A stretch of 64,000 bases of DNA from Pyrenopolyporus hunteri (lineage: Eukaryota > Ascomycota > Sordariomycetes > Xylariales > Hypoxylaceae): the NCBI GenBank assembly GCA_902806595.1, contig CADCXC010000038.1, positions 558,001 through 622,000 of the forward strand, read 5' to 3'. Numbering within the stretch: the stretch's first letter is position 1; each line of letters opens with the position of its first letter. Below are positions 10,727-23,900 of the stretch, piece by piece. The translations under genes and the position numbers were made by a program. The notes under the pieces were generated by a model. That model was not told the DNA's origin, made no database searches, and was given only the letters and a program-made list of their open reading frames with translations.

Positions 10727-11500
10727 CTACTTGAGAGGGATGAATCGAGAAGAGTGGGTAGCACCGATACCGGGTCTACCGTGCTTGACGGGCTTGCTGT
10801 AGGAATCGTTAGCCATCCATAATTATTTTCCTCCTTGCCACGGGGAGGAAATCTTGTGTGCGTAGACGTACTATGAAATAGAGAATTCGCCCAGGTAGTG
10901 GCCAACCATCTCAGGTCGGATTTCGACCTGGTTGAACTCCTTTCCGGAGTAGATACCGATGACGCTTCCAATCATCTCGGGGACGACGATCATATCTCGG
11001 AGATGCGTCTTAACTAGGTCGGGCTTCTCGTTGGGCTTGGCCTCCTGCTTGGCCTTGCGGAGCTTCTTGATCAGGCCCATGGGCTTTCGCTTGAGACCTC
11101 GGTTGATCCGGCGGCGGGCGCGGGCGTGGACGACATCGCGGAGCTGCTCGGAGCTGAGGTCCAGAAGACTATTGTTGCGCATACCATGTTAGCTTTGGAT
11201 ATTCGATGGCACACCATCCCACTCGAAAGCCAATCTCGGCGAAATGTGGCGATTGGAGAATCGCGCGTAGGCGGGAAAAGCTTCTTCGGGGGAAACACAT
11301 ACGCGTCGAGGTCAATTCCTCGGTAGGAAAACTTGCGGAACTGTCTCTTCTTCTTGAGCTCGGCGGCTTCCTCGGCGTTCTGCGAATGTCCAAGTTAGTC
11401 GGTCGCATCCTCCTCACTCAAATTTCTTCATACGGCGAAAGCCGGTAAGCCGGTGAGCCGGTAGGGTGAAAAGACGTACGTAGTCTGGGTCGTCAGCCAT
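10727..11500 (-). CDS. rps15: Small-subunit ribosomal protein uS19 (RPS15)
   Basis: Four exons: 11500-11480, 11379-11303, 11168-10872 and 10796-10727. Introns are 100, 134 and 75 bp with GTACGT, GTATGT and GTACGT donors, and phases agree at every joint. The 154-residue product begins [19 protein letters not shown]. It continues with [19 protein letters not shown] and the very conserved [20 protein letters not shown]. It includes [20 protein letters not shown] and ends [19 protein letters not shown], the eukaryotic uS19 signature. The protein sits in the head of the 40S subunit, and its C-terminal tail reaches towards the decoding centre. The third intron interrupts the Tyr codon in EFSIS-Y-KPVKHG; without splicing the frame stops there. 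Several introns near the 5' end are typical of fungal ribosomal protein genes. Confidence 0.97.
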
Positions 11501-12590
11501 GATTGCGGATTTGGTGATGCTCAAGAAGTTTCGCTGATCGATATGGGTTGTCGCGGTCGAGGAGCGAAATTGTTCAGGATTGAGATGGGGGGTTGTTGAA
11601 TGTCCAGAGGTGGATAATTTGGTTGAAGGCTTCGCTTAGATTTGCTTGCGCTAGCCCCAGGTGATTGCAGTAAATTTTTGTGTGAGGGTTCCGGCCCCAA
11701 GCCATGCGCACGGGCCAGGACGCTTAAATTTTCGAGCCGAGTTGACACGGGCCGGCAAATATACGTACCTACCATCCTACTCCACACACCGGCAACCAAC
11801 ATAAAGGGACGATTAGATAATACATCTCAATACAAAAAGATAGCTACATAGGTACCTAGGTACCTAGGTATCAGATAGTCTTCAAAGAGACAATCTCACA
11901 AGTCAGGGTGCATCTTAGACACGGATATGGACCTACACTACCTATTTTCACGACGGTATTTCCACATAGCTTATGCACTAAAGACAATGTTAAATGATGG
12001 ATGTAAATACCCAATTCAGCTGCCTTCTATGAAGTTTCCATTTCACTCCAATGACTCCCTAGCTCTAAGCTGTCAAACATGTTCGGACCATGAAAGGCTT
12101 CACTTCAGCAAGTTCAATAGCTAAACGCATGCCATACTCATCAGCCAGGCAGTAAATTTTAGTATTCGATTTCATTAATATAGCGATGGTTCTGCCTTTT
12201 TCACCCCTGCCTCGAGGCACTTCTATCTGCGCTGGTATATAATACACGGATGTGAGAGCGGACGGTACGCCATACGAGCGTTGCAATTCCGTTCCGGCTC
12301 CGTTTCCGACAAACCCGTAAGGATAGGTATCACCAGAAGGAATAACGAAAGACTTCGAATGATTCGACTGATATCCGGATGAAGAACCTCGGCTTTTCGT
12401 AGGTAACTTTAGAACTCCGCAAACGCCTCCGTTGTAAAGATGAGCCTACGCCCACCGCAGTGGGGGGAAGGCAATGACCGCAAAGAACTCAGGACACGCA
12501 ACCTCCGGATCCATCATATGCACCATGCGCACATAGCAAAAATCCTTCGTCCGATCGTACCGCTCAACTCATAATGCCATACTCTACTAA
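11501..12590. other. Intergenic region: uS19 promoter and 3' flank of the zinc-finger gene
   Basis: No coding signal is visible. A palindromic TAGGTACCTAGG repeat is at 11848-11870. The part immediately upstream of 11500 should hold the uS19 promoter, but I recognise no specific element. Confidence 0.5.
11848..11870. repeat. Palindromic TAGGTACCTAGG repeat tract
   Basis: Two and a half units of TAGGTACC form an almost perfect palindrome. This is the same motif family as at 1984, 16244, 49414 and 59979. Confidence 0.75.
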
Positions 12591-14657
12591 TCAGGTAGAG
12601 TTAATCTTCTCCGCGTCTATTTTCGTCTCGGATTGGCTCCGGAGAGCCGTCACTTCGTTACTGAGGTACGTAATCTTCTCCTCCTGGGTCTTCCCCGTCG
12701 CTTCCATGGCTTGGACGCGTTCGTTCAGTTGTCGAACTTGCTCTTCGAGGCCGTGGATATAGGCCCAGATGCCCTGATCGGTCGCAAATATGTTATTGCT
12801 TGAGCTGTCGCCACTTCCGCCGTTCTGACCGGGTCCGTTAGACGTGTGCGGATGGCCCACTCCGGGACCCGCGACTACCTGCTGGCCCGAGCTTGCCGTC
12901 GTAGGTTGCGCGACGTTGGCGGGAGCCTGGACGGCTCCCGCGGAAGCTGCGTATCTGGCCGCATCTACCGCGGAAAAGCCAGGCACTTTGATCATCTCAG
13001 CATGAAGGTGTGGGACAGAGGGCTCTGGGCTGTACAAACCTGGAGGTGTATGTCGGTCCGACTGGTGACGGCTGAAGTGCTGTTGCTGGAATTGTGCCGT
13101 CAGACTCGGCGAGCGCTGTCTATTCATATTTACGGAATCGTGGCCTTGCCCGGCAGAGGGGCTAAGGGGTTTAGGACTCTCGGTCATGGCGGTTTGGGGA
13201 TACATGGCAGAGTTGCCAGCACCCACGGGAAGAGACGAGATACTGGTTCCGGGAGTCTGGGACGCGTTCGAGCTTCCCGATCCCCGGTCCACGTTGGGTG
13301 GATAGAGTCGACCCGCGGCAGAGCCTGAACGTTGAGACGTTAAAAATGGAGATACGTAAAGCTCTAACAGTGTTTTGTTACCTTGAACATGCTGGGCCTT
13401 GATGCTGGGTAAACTAAGTCGTCGGTCTTCCTCCGTCAATTCGCTATCGTTCGCACCTTCATATATAACGCCAGCCATCGCGGAATCGTCACCTTCGATG
13501 TGGCTTGACCCATCCATCTCCTCTTCACCGAGAAAGCTTCCTAGGCTACTTCGCCGACCCACGCAACCGCCAGGGCCCTTACTATGACGCGCCAACGCAT
13601 CGCCGCGCGCAAATTTGCGATCGCACTTTGGGCACACGTGGGGTTTCTCTCCGGTGTGTAGCTTGGTGTGGCGTTTGAGGTCATGCAGGCGACGAAAACG
13701 CATCGAGCAGGTTTGACAAACGTACGGTTTCTCTTGGCTATGAGTCAGAAGATGACTCTTCAAATTATGATGGCGCGTAAACTCAGTTTCGCAGTACGGG
13801 CACTTATGCTTCTTCGAGTTTGGCGAGCGCGGCGCGCCCTGCTGGTTCGGCGTCATCGGCATGCTCATGCCCCGAATCGGAGGAGCAGGCATGCTTGTCG
13901 GAGGAAGAACGCCGGGATACGACAACGAAGTGACCGCCTTGTCCTCCATCGGAGCTGGCGGCTGCGTCCCGAAGCTGGCCCTATCAGGTTGTCCATCAAG
14001 CTCCATTGGCCCAGGCGTGGCCGTCACCTGCGCGCCAGAGCCGCCGCCCAAACTACCTAAGCTGGTTGCGCTCTGCGGGCTTATGTTATCCGGTCTCTGT
14101 TCCGTATCTTGGGCGTCAGGGCGCGGTATGGAGACGGGAGGGGGCGCAGGTTGTACATCGTCCGTATGGGGGCCTGTTTGGGGGGCTTCTTGGGGAGCTT
14201 CTTGGGATGTTTCCTGAGGGATGTCCTGAGGTATATCCTGAGGAGCTTCGTGAGGCCGGCTCATAGCAAGAGCGCTTGCGGACATCAATGCAGATTGAGC
14301 CTTGAAGGCAGGGTTTTCGCTAGCGCCAGAAACCTGGAGTTTATATTGATCTTCCTCCCTGCGCCGCTCCTCCTCAACGGCCGCGGCTCCAGTCAAGGGC
14401 GTAGGAGAATATCTCGAGGGCAAACCAATCAGCCTGGCGGATTTTGAGGGCGACAGTTCGCGGTGGAGTGCTGATAGCGCCGAAGACGGCGAGACGGGGG
14501 AGGATTCACGCTGCCTCTTTAGTGACTGCGTCGCGCGGGCGGCTTCAGCGGTCAAGGTCTCGACAGAAACAGGCTCGGAGGTGATCGTAGGTTGGGATGC
14601 GGTGGTGGATGAAAAGGGCGGGGCTTCCGTCGCGATGGGACCTTTCTCGGACGCCAT
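12591..14657 (-). CDS. C2H2 zinc-finger transcription factor
   Basis: An intronless 688-residue protein. Three tandem fingers lie in the middle, about residues 284-370. The first is HKCPYCETEFTRHHNLKSH, with its last His in LLTHSQ. The second is YVCQTCSMRFRRLHDLKRH and the third HVCPKCDRKFARGDALARH. They are joined by TGEKP-type linkers. The third finger has no second His at the usual spacing and continues GPGGCVGRR, so it is probably C2HC. Such arrays bind DNA in the nucleus. The N-terminus carries Ser/Pro-rich disorder and a short repeat of QDIPQ/QEAPQ units (about residues 140-165). The last 60 residues (from IWAYIHGLEEQVRQLNERVQ) form a heptad-patterned coiled coil, suggesting dimerisation. 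I do not recognise a named orthologue with confidence. The upstream region is long, as is common for regulator genes. Confidence 0.9.
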   Translation of the reverse strand: MASEKGPIATEAPPFSSTTASQPTITSEPVSVETLTAEAARATQSLKRQRESSPVSPSSALSALHRELSPSKSARLIGLPSRYSPTPLTGAAAVEEERRREEDQYKLQVSGASENPAFKAQSALMSASALAMSRPHEAPQDIPQDIPQETSQEAPQEAPQTGPHTDDVQPAPPPVSIPRPDAQDTEQRPDNISPQSATSLGSLGGGSGAQVTATPGPMELDGQPDRASFGTQPPAPMEDKAVTSLSYPGVLPPTSMPAPPIRGMSMPMTPNQQGAPRSPNSKKHKCPYCETEFTRHHNLKSHLLTHSQEKPYVCQTCSMRFRRLHDLKRHTKLHTGEKPHVCPKCDRKFARGDALARHSKGPGGCVGRRSSLGSFLGEEEMDGSSHIEGDDSAMAGVIYEGANDSELTEEDRRLSLPSIKAQHVQGNKTLLELYVSPFLTSQRSGSAAGRLYPPNVDRGSGSSNASQTPGTSISSLPVGAGNSAMYPQTAMTESPKPLSPSAGQGHDSVNMNRQRSPSLTAQFQQQHFSRHQSDRHTPPGLYSPEPSVPHLHAEMIKVPGFSAVDAARYAASAGAVQAPANVAQPTTASSGQQVVAGPGVGHPHTSNGPGQNGGSGDSSSNNIFATDQGIWAYIHGLEEQVRQLNERVQAMEATGKTQEEKITYLSNEVTALRSQSETKIDAEKINST

Positions 14658-16243
14658 GAGTCTAGATAAATGATTACTGAAAACGCGATCGAGGATCCTG
14701 CAAGAAATTATTCGAAATCGACCTAGAACAGATGCGAAGCGAGCGTGGGCGCATCAACGACGCATCCTTGAGCTTGATGGATAGCAAGGCTAGATGTGTG
14801 GCTGGAGGACGTGGCTGCACAGCAATGAATTAATGGTGTTGTTGATGATCGCGCTTTGCCGCGTCCAGATGCTGATCCTTTTTTTTTATCTGGATACCTT
14901 GTGTTTTCCTGTTCTGAAAATAAACGTAGAAAGACTGTGTCAATCTGGCGGTTAAATTGCGTCCTTCGCCCTCTTTTCCCCGAAGAAAAACGGCTAACAA
15001 GAGTACAATTACTGACTTGCGCGGGTAGAGGTGGCAGGTCGACAGTGTAAGTGGACGACTGAGCCGCAAGGACGAGATGGTAGGTTGTGGATGAGCAGGA
15101 AAAAAAAGTGCTTGGGGGGAGGTCGAATTGTGGTGGTGCAGGCGCAGGTGGCAGTGGGAAGGGGAAAAAAGAGGCGGAGGCGGCGGCAAGTTCCAGTTTA
15201 TTGGCGCTGATGCGAGTCGGAATTATTTTGGTTTGGTCCAAGTGCCCAGGCAGGTACCTATCATAGGTTAGCTCAGCGATTGATCCTAGCACTGTAGGTA
15301 TGTACACTAGGTACGTACCCGGAACGTACCCCCCCAAATACAGTGACGGATCAGGCTAGGTGGTACATGTAGATAATTGAGATAGGTATCGTACCTACCT
15401 ACATCACCTACCTTACCTATATGTACATCTTCAACTTTACAATATATAATACATAGGCACGGCGCATGCAGGTACACTAAATAAGGTCTGGTATTTCAAC
15501 AGGTAGTCTCAAATGCGTATGTGCATACATCATACATCTTAGGTACCCTGATAGCAAATCCGTTGTGCCGACCTAAGTGATATGTAGGTACCTAGGTAAA
15601 CTCATAGAAATTGCAATATTACCACCCATCCGTAGCTTCTGATGATGTCAGGCGTAGCATACCCAGATGTATATACATATGCGCCTAGGGAATTAGGTGT
15701 GTGTCGGTGCGTGCAGCGGTTTATGTCCCGCCTACATGCATACCTCCCTACCTGGAAATGTATCGTACACATGCGCATGTAAGAATGGTGGAGGTACATA
15801 ACCACCTACCGAAATCTATACACATAGGCGTGGCGGTACGAACCAGCCCATCGCTTAGCAAGAGCGCGCATGTTGTTGGCGGCAGGTTCGGTGATTTGTA
15901 ATTCGTCCTCGTCAAGCAGCGTGCATACGAGACTCTTTATCCTTCGGAATTATAGGTCATGGAGATTCCAGTAACTACCTACATAGTACATACACCTACC
16001 AACCCCATACTGCCCGATTAATACAAGGTCCTATCATATGAGTTTACACCAAATACCTTCTTCCATACCTACCTGCCTACATGGAGGTAAGTGCGCCTAC
16101 GTATGTCTGTCTCCAATCTGTTTGAAGTTACATGCAATCGCTCAAGTTCCTATACGTCCAATGAGACTAGTCCCATAAATGTCATCTGTGGCTTGAGTCC
16201 CCAGGTGGTACATACATGTATCCTGGGACGAGGCCATACATAC

Positions 16244-16284
16244 CGTAGGTAGGTATATAGGTAGGTACCTATATAGGTACCTAT
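16244..16284. repeat. Palindromic TAGGTAGGTA/TACCTATATAGG tract
   Basis: The tract consists of GTAGGTAGGTATATAGGTAG and its near complement GGTACCTATATAGGTACCTA. It is part of a 2-kb zone rich in the same units. Confidence 0.7.
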
Positions 16285-19200
16285 GATGATAAAAGTGCCC
16301 GAGCACGATGATCATTACACACACGGACCTACAACCTAAGCGGTGAGGCGTAAAATAAGTCTTCAGCCAAATCATATCCTGAAGCTTATCAATAAGGGTA
16401 GTCCTTTTTGAATGGATATTTCTTCGTTCTCAACCGATTTTCAGCTGTAATCCATTGCTGAATTACATTTTGGCGAGGTAGTCGAGGCTGGTGAATACAT
16501 GTACTATGTATGCTGAACTGTAACCATCCCCGACGTGGCTGGTTTGATCATAACCTACCGCAGCGTCATTACCCCAGGGTCGGGAAGGATACAACCACAG
16601 GTAGTACTTGGAGTACATATATATGTACCTACCTACCTATATGATGCGCAAGTACCTACGCACTACATGTATACCAGACGCATGCATATGCATATTATGT
16701 ACGGTAAAGCATTCGCTGCCAGGTGTCTCCATTGCAGAGCATAGAATAAGAAAAATCCAACCAATCTGTCTTGAATATGGGGAGTCGGGCTTACAAGCCT
16801 TTTTAACCACAACAAGGTAGTACGTATGGATTCCGGGCTCGACGGGGTTACATCATGGACTACATGAATTATCTGATCTCATACCCATATGCGTGGACAT
16901 ACCTACATAAATACCTATGTATATAGGTACCTAGTATGTAGGCAGGGGAAGCACTACGTACAGATGGAAAGATCATGTACTTGCATATAGTATGATTTGA
17001 AGTAGTAGCTCTTTTCCCATTTGCTTCTGGTTCCACACGGGCCCACACCAGCTGGGAGGTACCCTCTGGTGAACCTGCATGTTTCCCATCTTCTAAGCCG
17101 GACCACTTCTCTAAGCCTCGACCCACCAACCACCACTCACCACTCACCATTCATCATTCATCTACCTACAGTTAAATAGGTAAGTATTGTACCAATGCTA
17201 TCCAATCTCCCAGACTCTCAAGCCGTGACAACTCCCGGACATCCGATACATGTTTGTCACGATCAAGTTCAAGGGGAAGGAGAAAAAGAAGCAGGAAAGA
17301 AAGAAACCTATATAATCGAAACCCCCGTGGTCTTGCTACCGGGGAGTCGTGAAGCACGGCGACCCGAGACCTACCTAAGTCATCAAATACACAACCTATA
17401 ATGCGTATTGTTTATTGTTATTATTGGTGCTGAGCCAGCAAGCAAACCCTCGTCATCGCATGCAACCACATTCCCTATACACATTAACTGCAACATACAG
17501 CGTAGCGTTGGTCTTAATGGTCCTATTACATACTTCACCTCACCAAACTGCAACCCCACGAACGCCAAGTCCGTCCTTAATCGCCAAAAGGAGTCAAATA
17601 CTCCACTAGTCCCATCCAAATCGGGAGTTCCACGGATCATCAACGCTCATCGATGCTTGTGATGATGGGAATTGACCACCCATTCGGGCCACTCTCAGAA
17701 AAAAGGAAGCGTCAATTACCAGGTCAGCTACAGCAGCAATGCGAGCATATCACGATGTGGTGGCCTTCCATGGACGCATAAACATGACATCCACGAATCG
17801 CTCAGGCCTTATTCGGTTAAGCTAAGGGAAGAAAAACCGCGCCACGCTGTCTCCGCCAACCCCAAAGCTGTACCACTGAGCCTCAATAACGGGTAACGTT
17901 GGTTCTGACCTGTTATGTATCAACCCCTACTTCGGTAGCCGCTTATCACCCGACCGGCAGGCAAGAATAACAGGTCCAAAGGATGTTGGCACCTCATATT
18001 ACGTACTAAGTAAGCAGCGACGTGGATAGAATTGGCGAACTATCGCATTCCTACTCGCCGAGTTCAGTCGCCATCACCCGTTCCCGGGTTCGGCCCCGTC
18101 GTAAGCCTACCAAGGTGGCAGGTATTTAAGTTCCCATCAATTTCGGGCATCCACAGATCTTACTCAGTTCAAGATACCAACCAGATCTATGGGCACATGC
18201 ATGAATTATCGTAGCTCTCCTACCATGGTCCCCAAGAGTTCCTTAGTAGTAAAAGAACCCATCTACGCCATTGGATTCTTCTGAAAAGAGATATATATCT
18301 CGCACACCTATACACCATCCGAGTCTCTGAGGGTTGTTGGCTACCACTCATATTAGCACCACTTACGTCAACAATGTTTCTAAGACGGCGTTCCCTCTCT
18401 CATCCGAGAAAGGGTGGTGTGAAAGGCATTTTAATCGCACCCAAAGACGCTGCGCCGAATATCTCTCCACGGAGTTTCTTCAACGCAACCAGGTACAGAT
18501 TATGGATCAGTGCCCACCACTGCAGTTTCCAGCCTAGCAGTCTTCCATTATATCAATCTTGGAATATAGCCTCGTAGTTTGGAGCGGTACAGGGACCTGA
18601 CCCACGGCAGCAGAAGCCCCATTAAGCATTACGATCGCTGCACGATAGGCGTTAGTGGCCTCGTTAGCAACATAGAGGTAGATATTAGCAACTGGACGTG
18701 CAAGGTACCTACTAGGACACCTACACAGTACCTAACGTTGCTGAATCAACTCGGCCGACGAGGACGAAACCTCCGTACCCGTAGTTAAGTCCCGTGATCT
18801 GCGTAGGAATGGCGTATATGCTATGTGCTACAAGTGTAACCCATCAAGATCTCTCAGTACCGGCTCATTCCCACCGATGAGCCGTTCTAGGCAACTAGCG
18901 CCCTAAGGCTGGATGCACAAGTCCTACAGCTTGCAGACTTTCCGGTATTCCCGTTCAGGGCATACGACAGAGACACGCAAGTGCCCTCCGACCAACAGTA
19001 GCCAGCTTTCCGCGAGCCGATGGTATAGCATAAGGCATCATGTTAATGCTATCGGAGTCCGTTCCGACCCAGTAGTCGGATTGGGGTTTATCTAGGAGAC
19101 GACATTCGTACCTAGATAAGCTTACTTCGTCTCTTTAAACTCTCACACGGCTCACCCTTATAGCCGTACCAAAAGTTCCCGTTCTATGGCCGAGAAGACA

Positions 19201-20900
19201 AACGAAACTACACGTAGGCCAATCTATCCCGCAAGGTACCTGAAGCCCATGGAGTAGCAATGATTTTTCATGGCAGTATTGCATTCTAACGCTACCGGTG
19301 CATACATTGCGGAGTGAGTGTGGCCGTGGCTGTTTCTCAGCTAGGTACTTAGCCATACCATCTAGATGTTGGTTAGGTACGCACCCAATTCGGACACGCA
19401 CGCTTCAGCCGATTCTACTCTCGAAAAATCCAGTCCAGTACACAGAGATTAATAACTTCACAGTGTTCATACTATTCAAGATACATAATGAACCCTCGAG
19501 TGCACCGATTCTCTGTCCGAAATCATGTTAAGGCCGAATATCGGGCTTACCGATCCCCAGTTCTCGCAGGCCACATCTCCTCCGTAATAATGTCTTGCTG
19601 GACTGTATCCCTCCCTATGCAAAGCAAATTTCAGCCAGCGTTCGGATATGTTTTCGCTCGAAACCTGTATCTGGGCAATCTGTAAGGATCTAGGTCTTTC
19701 ATTCCCTGATTCAGGACGATTCTACTGGCGAGTGCACGGGATCCAGCTTGATATATCATTTTGTGGCGTCCAATTCAGCCCCTCTGGCGGCGCCTCATGG
19801 AATGGCGCAGATTCCGATACCGTATGGAATCGAAGGACACGCACATCTTAGCATAATACACGCTGATGAGGTATCCAGGTGAATATGCGCTCAGTGATAT
19901 TATATGAGGATTGGGTTATTACGGAGAGCATAACTCGAATATTCTATGTCTATTATCTGGGCTTCCTATAGACGGTACCTAGGTATGTTTGCGGACCAGT
20001 ACGAGGACTGGTCGGTGGCGGCGCCTCTCGGGTTATCATCCACGCACGAAAGCGGCCTCCCCTAGGCCGCCTCCAAGGCAGTAGCTCTCCCCCCCAAAAC
20101 ATGAGGTTTCGGAGCCGTGGGTAATATATCGCCCCGGCCACTCCGGTAGGCCGCACCTACTCGTAACTCCCTCGATACCTACATACCTACGTTGGTAAGT
20201 ATCCCATAGTAGGCCTAAATGATTCGGCTACGGGCTTCTGGAAGACCTTCAGGGGTGGCGCTAGCACGTTAGAAATGAAGAATATAACGGAGATCTATTA
20301 GAGAAAGCACTAACTACCGCTATTATACAGCTACCTTAGGTTAACTTATATTTTCCCTTGCGTATCATTTCAAATTCTGCAGTTATTACCAATAATGTGA
20401 AGCGGTTAAACATCCTATACCGAGACGGGAAGTATTCTAGTAATGTCTTTCAAGCTTTCAAACACACGGCTCATATATTCCATGCGCGCGAACTTGATAC
20501 CTGAGTAACGGCTAAGGGGTTCGAGTCATGATCCTTATTCAAAAGCTTGCCGTAAGAGGTAGGCAGCCCATCAACACGCCTATACCGGGCAATGAAGAGC
20601 CGATGTCAACCTCCCCCTAAAGAACTCCTCTAACTAGTCAAAGATCAAAGGGCCTAGTTACAACGGTACAATTGTGCAGAGGATGGATAATCAAGGCGAC
20701 CGAATACAAAGTGAGGTTATCACCTATAATGACTACATCACTTCAAGGCCAGATAAACCTCACCGAGTGAGATTCAAAGATGTTCACCATCGCCTCTCAC
20801 GATCTTCGTATCACGTATTATGCTCAGGAGTGGCCGTGTCGGTTAATCTAGACAAGGAGAAACGATTACCAGTAGTCACGGCTCTAGCACCAGGCCTCAG

Positions 20901-20947
20901 GATACTCCGGTAGTATCCAAAGCTCGGTGACTCACGATGTGAGTCAC
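20901..20947. repeat. Two adjacent small inverted repeats, one holding paired TGACTCA sites
   Basis: GATACT-ccggt-AGTATC lies at 20901-20917. GTGACTCAC-gat-GTGAGTCAC is at 20927-20947. The second contains a TGACTCA and its exact complement, the Gcn4/CPC1/AP-1 core, in opposite orientation. No gene is adjacent, so any function is unproven. Confidence 0.5.
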
Positions 20948-23900
20948 GAAGTCTATTCATACGCCACGCCACGTTGAATGCTGGCGGAAGCGGCTTTTCG
21001 TAAATCCCATAAGTATCTAGGAACTAAAGTAGGTGTCTGGTTAAAGCATATCCGAGAAGTTCTCGATGGCGCGTGAGGGTTCTATGAGTGACGGTGTCTT
21101 CATCGTGGGGGGGGAGTCACCTTTCCGCTTAATCGAAACCCCTTCGCCCATATAATGTAGATATCAATTCCCTTGAAAGGGGGCGGTGGAGTATATGCTG
21201 CTGGCCACCTACCTACTGATGTAGGATAGGGTGATTCTCTTTCTCCATAGGGACACTGGGCCGTTCTAAACTCGCCCATCGCTCCTCTCGTATGGTAACA
21301 CGTCTACCGCTCACCTCCGTAGAATCAGATTAAGGAGGAGAAATAATTTTCGCTTAAACCGCAGTGTTAGTGTGATACCCGTTTTCCTAGCAGCCCACGA
21401 TCATCCCCGCCAGTATATTCTCGGAGGAGGGGTGTGCTCTTCTTCAAGAGTTCCTATCTCTGGCCAAAGGCCCTTGAGTTCGGATACTTAGGCAGAACTT
21501 ATTCCTATGGAGTCTTATGATTTATGCTTTAAGGGAGAAGCTGCTTGGTTAATAAATGTAGCAAGGGACCCCACGGTTGAGAACCCCGATGCCCGGGGCA
21601 CTGCTGCGGAGAGCCCCTGTGTGTAGATATCTTACGTCGACAGAGTTACACTATTCTGACGATATAGAGGGACTATATGGTTCTCCATGACTCCCGAGAA
21701 AGATATCAATCGCTTGCCGCGTCCGGAATGCCATAATAAACTCCGAAGCTGCGGTGCTTACCCGTGAGCCGTCGGTCTTCCACCGAATGTCGGCGGGGAG
21801 GTCTAAATATATCGTAAACTGAGTCATACGCAGCTTCCCGCATGCCCTCTGCCTATTATTACTCAAGGTAGTACTTGGATAGGCTTTAGAGCGCCTTGGA
21901 ACAGAATATGGTAAACTGGCCAGTCTTTAAAGAAGCTTAGTTTGTGGATACTGGCAGTGGACGAGTTAGGTTCACAGCGGAAACCTGCATGGGAATCAGA
22001 TTCTTCAGAAGGCTATTATAGCTATGTCCTAGGCCGATAGCTGTAGAATAGTGCTGTATATGCCGCCTTGTTAGGCCAGTATCTCCTCCACCTCAGGGTG
22101 GTTTAAAGACACCAATATCATTTATACAAGTGAGGGCTAATATGCTGATTGAATACGTTGAGACTGGAGCGGTGTTCTTAATAAAAACAAGTGAAAAATC
22201 CCCTTGGGTAGAAGTATAGTGGTTTGGTACCCCTATGAGCTGCTTTTCATTTAGGAAGTGTTACACCTTTAAGCTGGATGGATATGTGCCCGATCTTATG
22301 TCAGGGAAGTAAATAGTCAAGTATATATATTTCCTTGAACCGTGACATGAAGGCTGTGCGACCTCATAAGAACCTACATTGGCTCCGTGCATTGGATATA
22401 TACCATAGTATATGTTCAGGTAGGGATGTTAAAGCCGTTTACAGGCTCAACTGCCACGTGTGTTATTCCTTAATGGTAGCAATGACTTATCTTCGTGTAG
22501 CCATTCTCAGTTCTCCGGCGGTCTCATAAAGTCCTACTTGCGATTGTAGAAATACATGTAGTGTCACGTACACACTCTGCTACTTTCGAGCCTGACCCTA
22601 TGTGAGTAGAATATATGGGATATTGTTGGGTTATATGTATGTTGGGTATAAGTGCGCAACATACGACGAATAGTAAAGTGAGGGCCAGTTACACACAGAA
22701 AACACAAAATTGGGACAGCTGTCGGTGTGTTGGCTAGCAAAATGGGCCTTCTTATTGGGGAACCGTCATTCATGAGACCCACGACCCCATCGACGGAGGA
22801 GCCCACAAGGCAATGCTAGGGACAGCAGCTTGTGGATTAGTATATACTGGCCAGAACCGCCCCTCTTATGCGATTGTGGTGATGCTAAGTATATCAGTTC
22901 ATATACGCACTGACGGACGCACCAAGGAAAGGATAAAGAACAGATGACGGAATTGAGATTCAACCGACAACAGAGACCCTACCTGTTGCTTGGAATGATG
23001 ATCAGCTGCTAGATCGATCTTTGTAGAGGGTCGAATCAAGAAAAGGGGATAATTGCCAGAGAAATTCCAGCCAGTCAGAGTCGAGATGTCCCTGATGGAC
23101 AGTCCCGAAATTGCAGCAATTAAAAGCAAGGGAGCGGACGCGCAGGCTATCCACATGTGGCATGTGCAAAGGAGATCTGGATCGGGCTACCAGTCCGATT
23201 TTTTTCCCCCCTTCTCTTCGTTACTACGTACTGTGATCCGCTCGATTGGCCTTTGTTCGACCTCTTTTCCTTTCTCTGGTTCTGTCTGTGGTAGTATCAT
23301 TTATTCTTTGAGAGATACCTACAGTAACTGAAATGTGAGAGTTACAGTTAGCTTGGTGTGGTGTGACGATAGATACCTACCTACACATTTAACAGAGCTG
23401 AAAGAGGCACGAGTAAATTAGGTAGAGCACCGGATTTGAAAAGTAGGATTGCGGCGTGTATGCGGCCTTTACCGGTTGCTGGTGAAGGAATAGTCAAGAG
23501 GGGAGGTAAATGTGGATGATCAACAAACAGGCTGAAGAGGGCAAGACGGCAACATGGTAGTAATGGTAATAATATCGAGGGCTTGTTTATGTGAGTAGGT
23601 ATTGTACAATACCTGATACCATTGAATTTGCTGTCTTTAATAGGAATGTAGACGTCGTCACTGGTTTCCCACTCCTCTGATGCTTCCCGATCCATGCTGA
23701 CCCCTTAAGTTTGCGTGAATTTTTTATCAATAACATAACATGAACATTGACATTGACATTGTCATTAGCATTCGTATTGCTGTCGTAAGTGAGAAAAGCC
23801 CGTTATCTTCTTTCGTTATTTTAAGAGGTGACGCCGAGTTGCTAAGCGCATAGCCACGCAAGAAGCGGCTTTTTAACTTGTTTTCGTAGGCGGTGGATCC

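Noticed and set aside
14723..15337. A 204-codon minus-strand frame upstream of the zinc-finger gene
   Set aside because: Low-complexity Ser/Pro/Thr sequence with overlapping frames on both strands, lying where the 5' leader should be; no family resemblance.
20515..20540. A GGTTCGAGTC string resembling a tRNA B box
   Set aside because: No A box or foldable acceptor and anticodon arms at the right distances upstream.
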